A stretch of 35,083 nucleotides of DNA from Candidatus Poseidoniaceae archaeon (GTDB taxonomy: Archaea > Thermoplasmatota > Poseidoniia > Poseidoniales > Poseidoniaceae), in NCBI GenBank assembly GCA_949538025.1, contig CATISI010000129.1, positions 1 to 35,083 of the forward strand, given 5' to 3'. Below are positions 34,428-35,083 of this stretch, in pieces. Within the stretch, counting starts at the first letter, position 1; every line of letters begins with the position of its first letter. The translations under genes were made by a program, and so were the position numbers. The notes beneath the pieces are model-generated. The model saw nothing but the letters and a program-made list of their open reading frames with translations, ran no database searches and had not been told where the DNA came from.

Positions 34428-35083
34428 CAGGCCTCACCTCCATCTTCTGCACTTGGTGCTGCTGCTGCGGCTTCTGCGACTTCATCTGCGAATGGCTTGG
34501 TTGCTTCTGGATCGACTTCTTCCTCGTCGACGGCATACTCAGCCATTTCACGTCGTCCGTCGATGGCCTTGCGGATATCGTGGTCTGGATTGTTGAGTTC
34601 GCTGGAAGGGTGGTATTGGATGATTTCTTCCTCGTCACGAGTGACTGGGTAAGAAGGAATGGTGACCTTTTGGTCCCCAATGCAAATGTGACCGTGGGTC
34701 ACGAGTTGTCGTGCTTGCTTGAGTGAGCAAGCAAGACCCTTGTAGTAGACTTGTGCTTGTAGACGTCGGTTGAGGATGTCCTCTGCGTTAAGCGAGAGAA
34801 TGTCGTCAAGGGATGCTTCCTTGGTGATGAGACCCTTGTGGTGGAGCGAACGGAGAAGGTCGTCCTTCTCACGCATTCCGTGACCTTCAGTGGTGTCGAT
34901 CATACCGATCAAGCGCATGGCTTGACGTCGGTGGCGGCGGAGCTGGGACTTGGCCTTCCAAATCTCACGCATGTTCTTCAAGCCGTGATTGGCTTGGATG
35001 AGATGCTCTTCTTCGATTCGTGCCTTCTTCCAAGGATGTGGAGGCGTATCGAACTTTGGTCTAGAAAACTTTGGCTCACCCAT
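34427..35083 (-). CDS. rps4: 30S ribosomal protein S4 (uS4)
   Basis: [29 protein letters not shown]... and the S4 domain [39 protein letters not shown] overlap with rps11; start codon at the window edge. Confidence 0.97.
   Translation of the reverse strand: MGEPKFSRPKFDTPPHPWKKARIEEEHLIQANHGLKNMREIWKAKSQLRRHRRQAMRLIGMIDTTEGHGMREKDDLLRSLHHKGLITKEASLDDILSLNAEDILNRRLQAQVYYKGLACSLKQARQLVTHGHICIGDQKVTIPSYPVTRDEEEIIQYHPSSELNNPDHDIRKAIDGRREMAEYAVDEEEVDPEATKPFADEVAEAAAAAPSAEDGGEA

Noticed and set aside
33450-34652. 400-aa plus-strand ORF opposite rpo3, rps11 and rps4
   Set aside because: Entirely antisense to three confidently identified genes; composition (Cys/Ser/Thr-rich) is that of a shadow frame and no domain is recognisable.

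Overview
The window looks like a chromosomal segment of a marine euryarchaeon. Marine Group II / Ca. Poseidoniales is the best guess, inferred from gene content and from the long surface proteins with FPxDxTQWxDxDGDGYGDN repeats. Archaeal anchors are rps4-rps11-rpo3, pantoate kinase and a TPD-motif nuclease. From left to right: the end of a heme-copper oxidase operon (cox1 3' end, cox3, cox4-like) with a composite SCO-like protein; tRNA-Ser(TGA); a lipoprotein with a long tail; a lipid kinase; a fused bacterial-type RibD; tRNA-Arg(TCG); three tandem DUF4190-like membrane proteins; ATP-type PEP carboxykinase; a 1265-aa polytopic membrane protein; a phosphohexomutase and a left-handed beta-helix acyltransferase; a small HTH-like protein; thioredoxin; an HTH-STAND ATPase; a WD40/TSP3 surface protein; a BsuPI-like transmembrane protein with two winged-helix domains; a bacterial-type LeuRS; a second TSP3 surface protein; an HTH-TPD nuclease (CDIN1-like); pantoate kinase; and rpo3-rps11-rps4. 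I saw no CRISPR array, transposase, integrase or recognisable defence island. The most interesting points are the SCO/DUF4430-like/EGF-like composite, the membrane-spanning one-component regulator, the zinc-ribbon-like insertion before KMSKS in LeuRS, the CDIN1-like nuclease, the HTH-STAND/WD40-TSP3 divergent pair, and the N-terminally extended His-rich Cox3. All family calls come from motif reading of the supplied translations; no database search was run.
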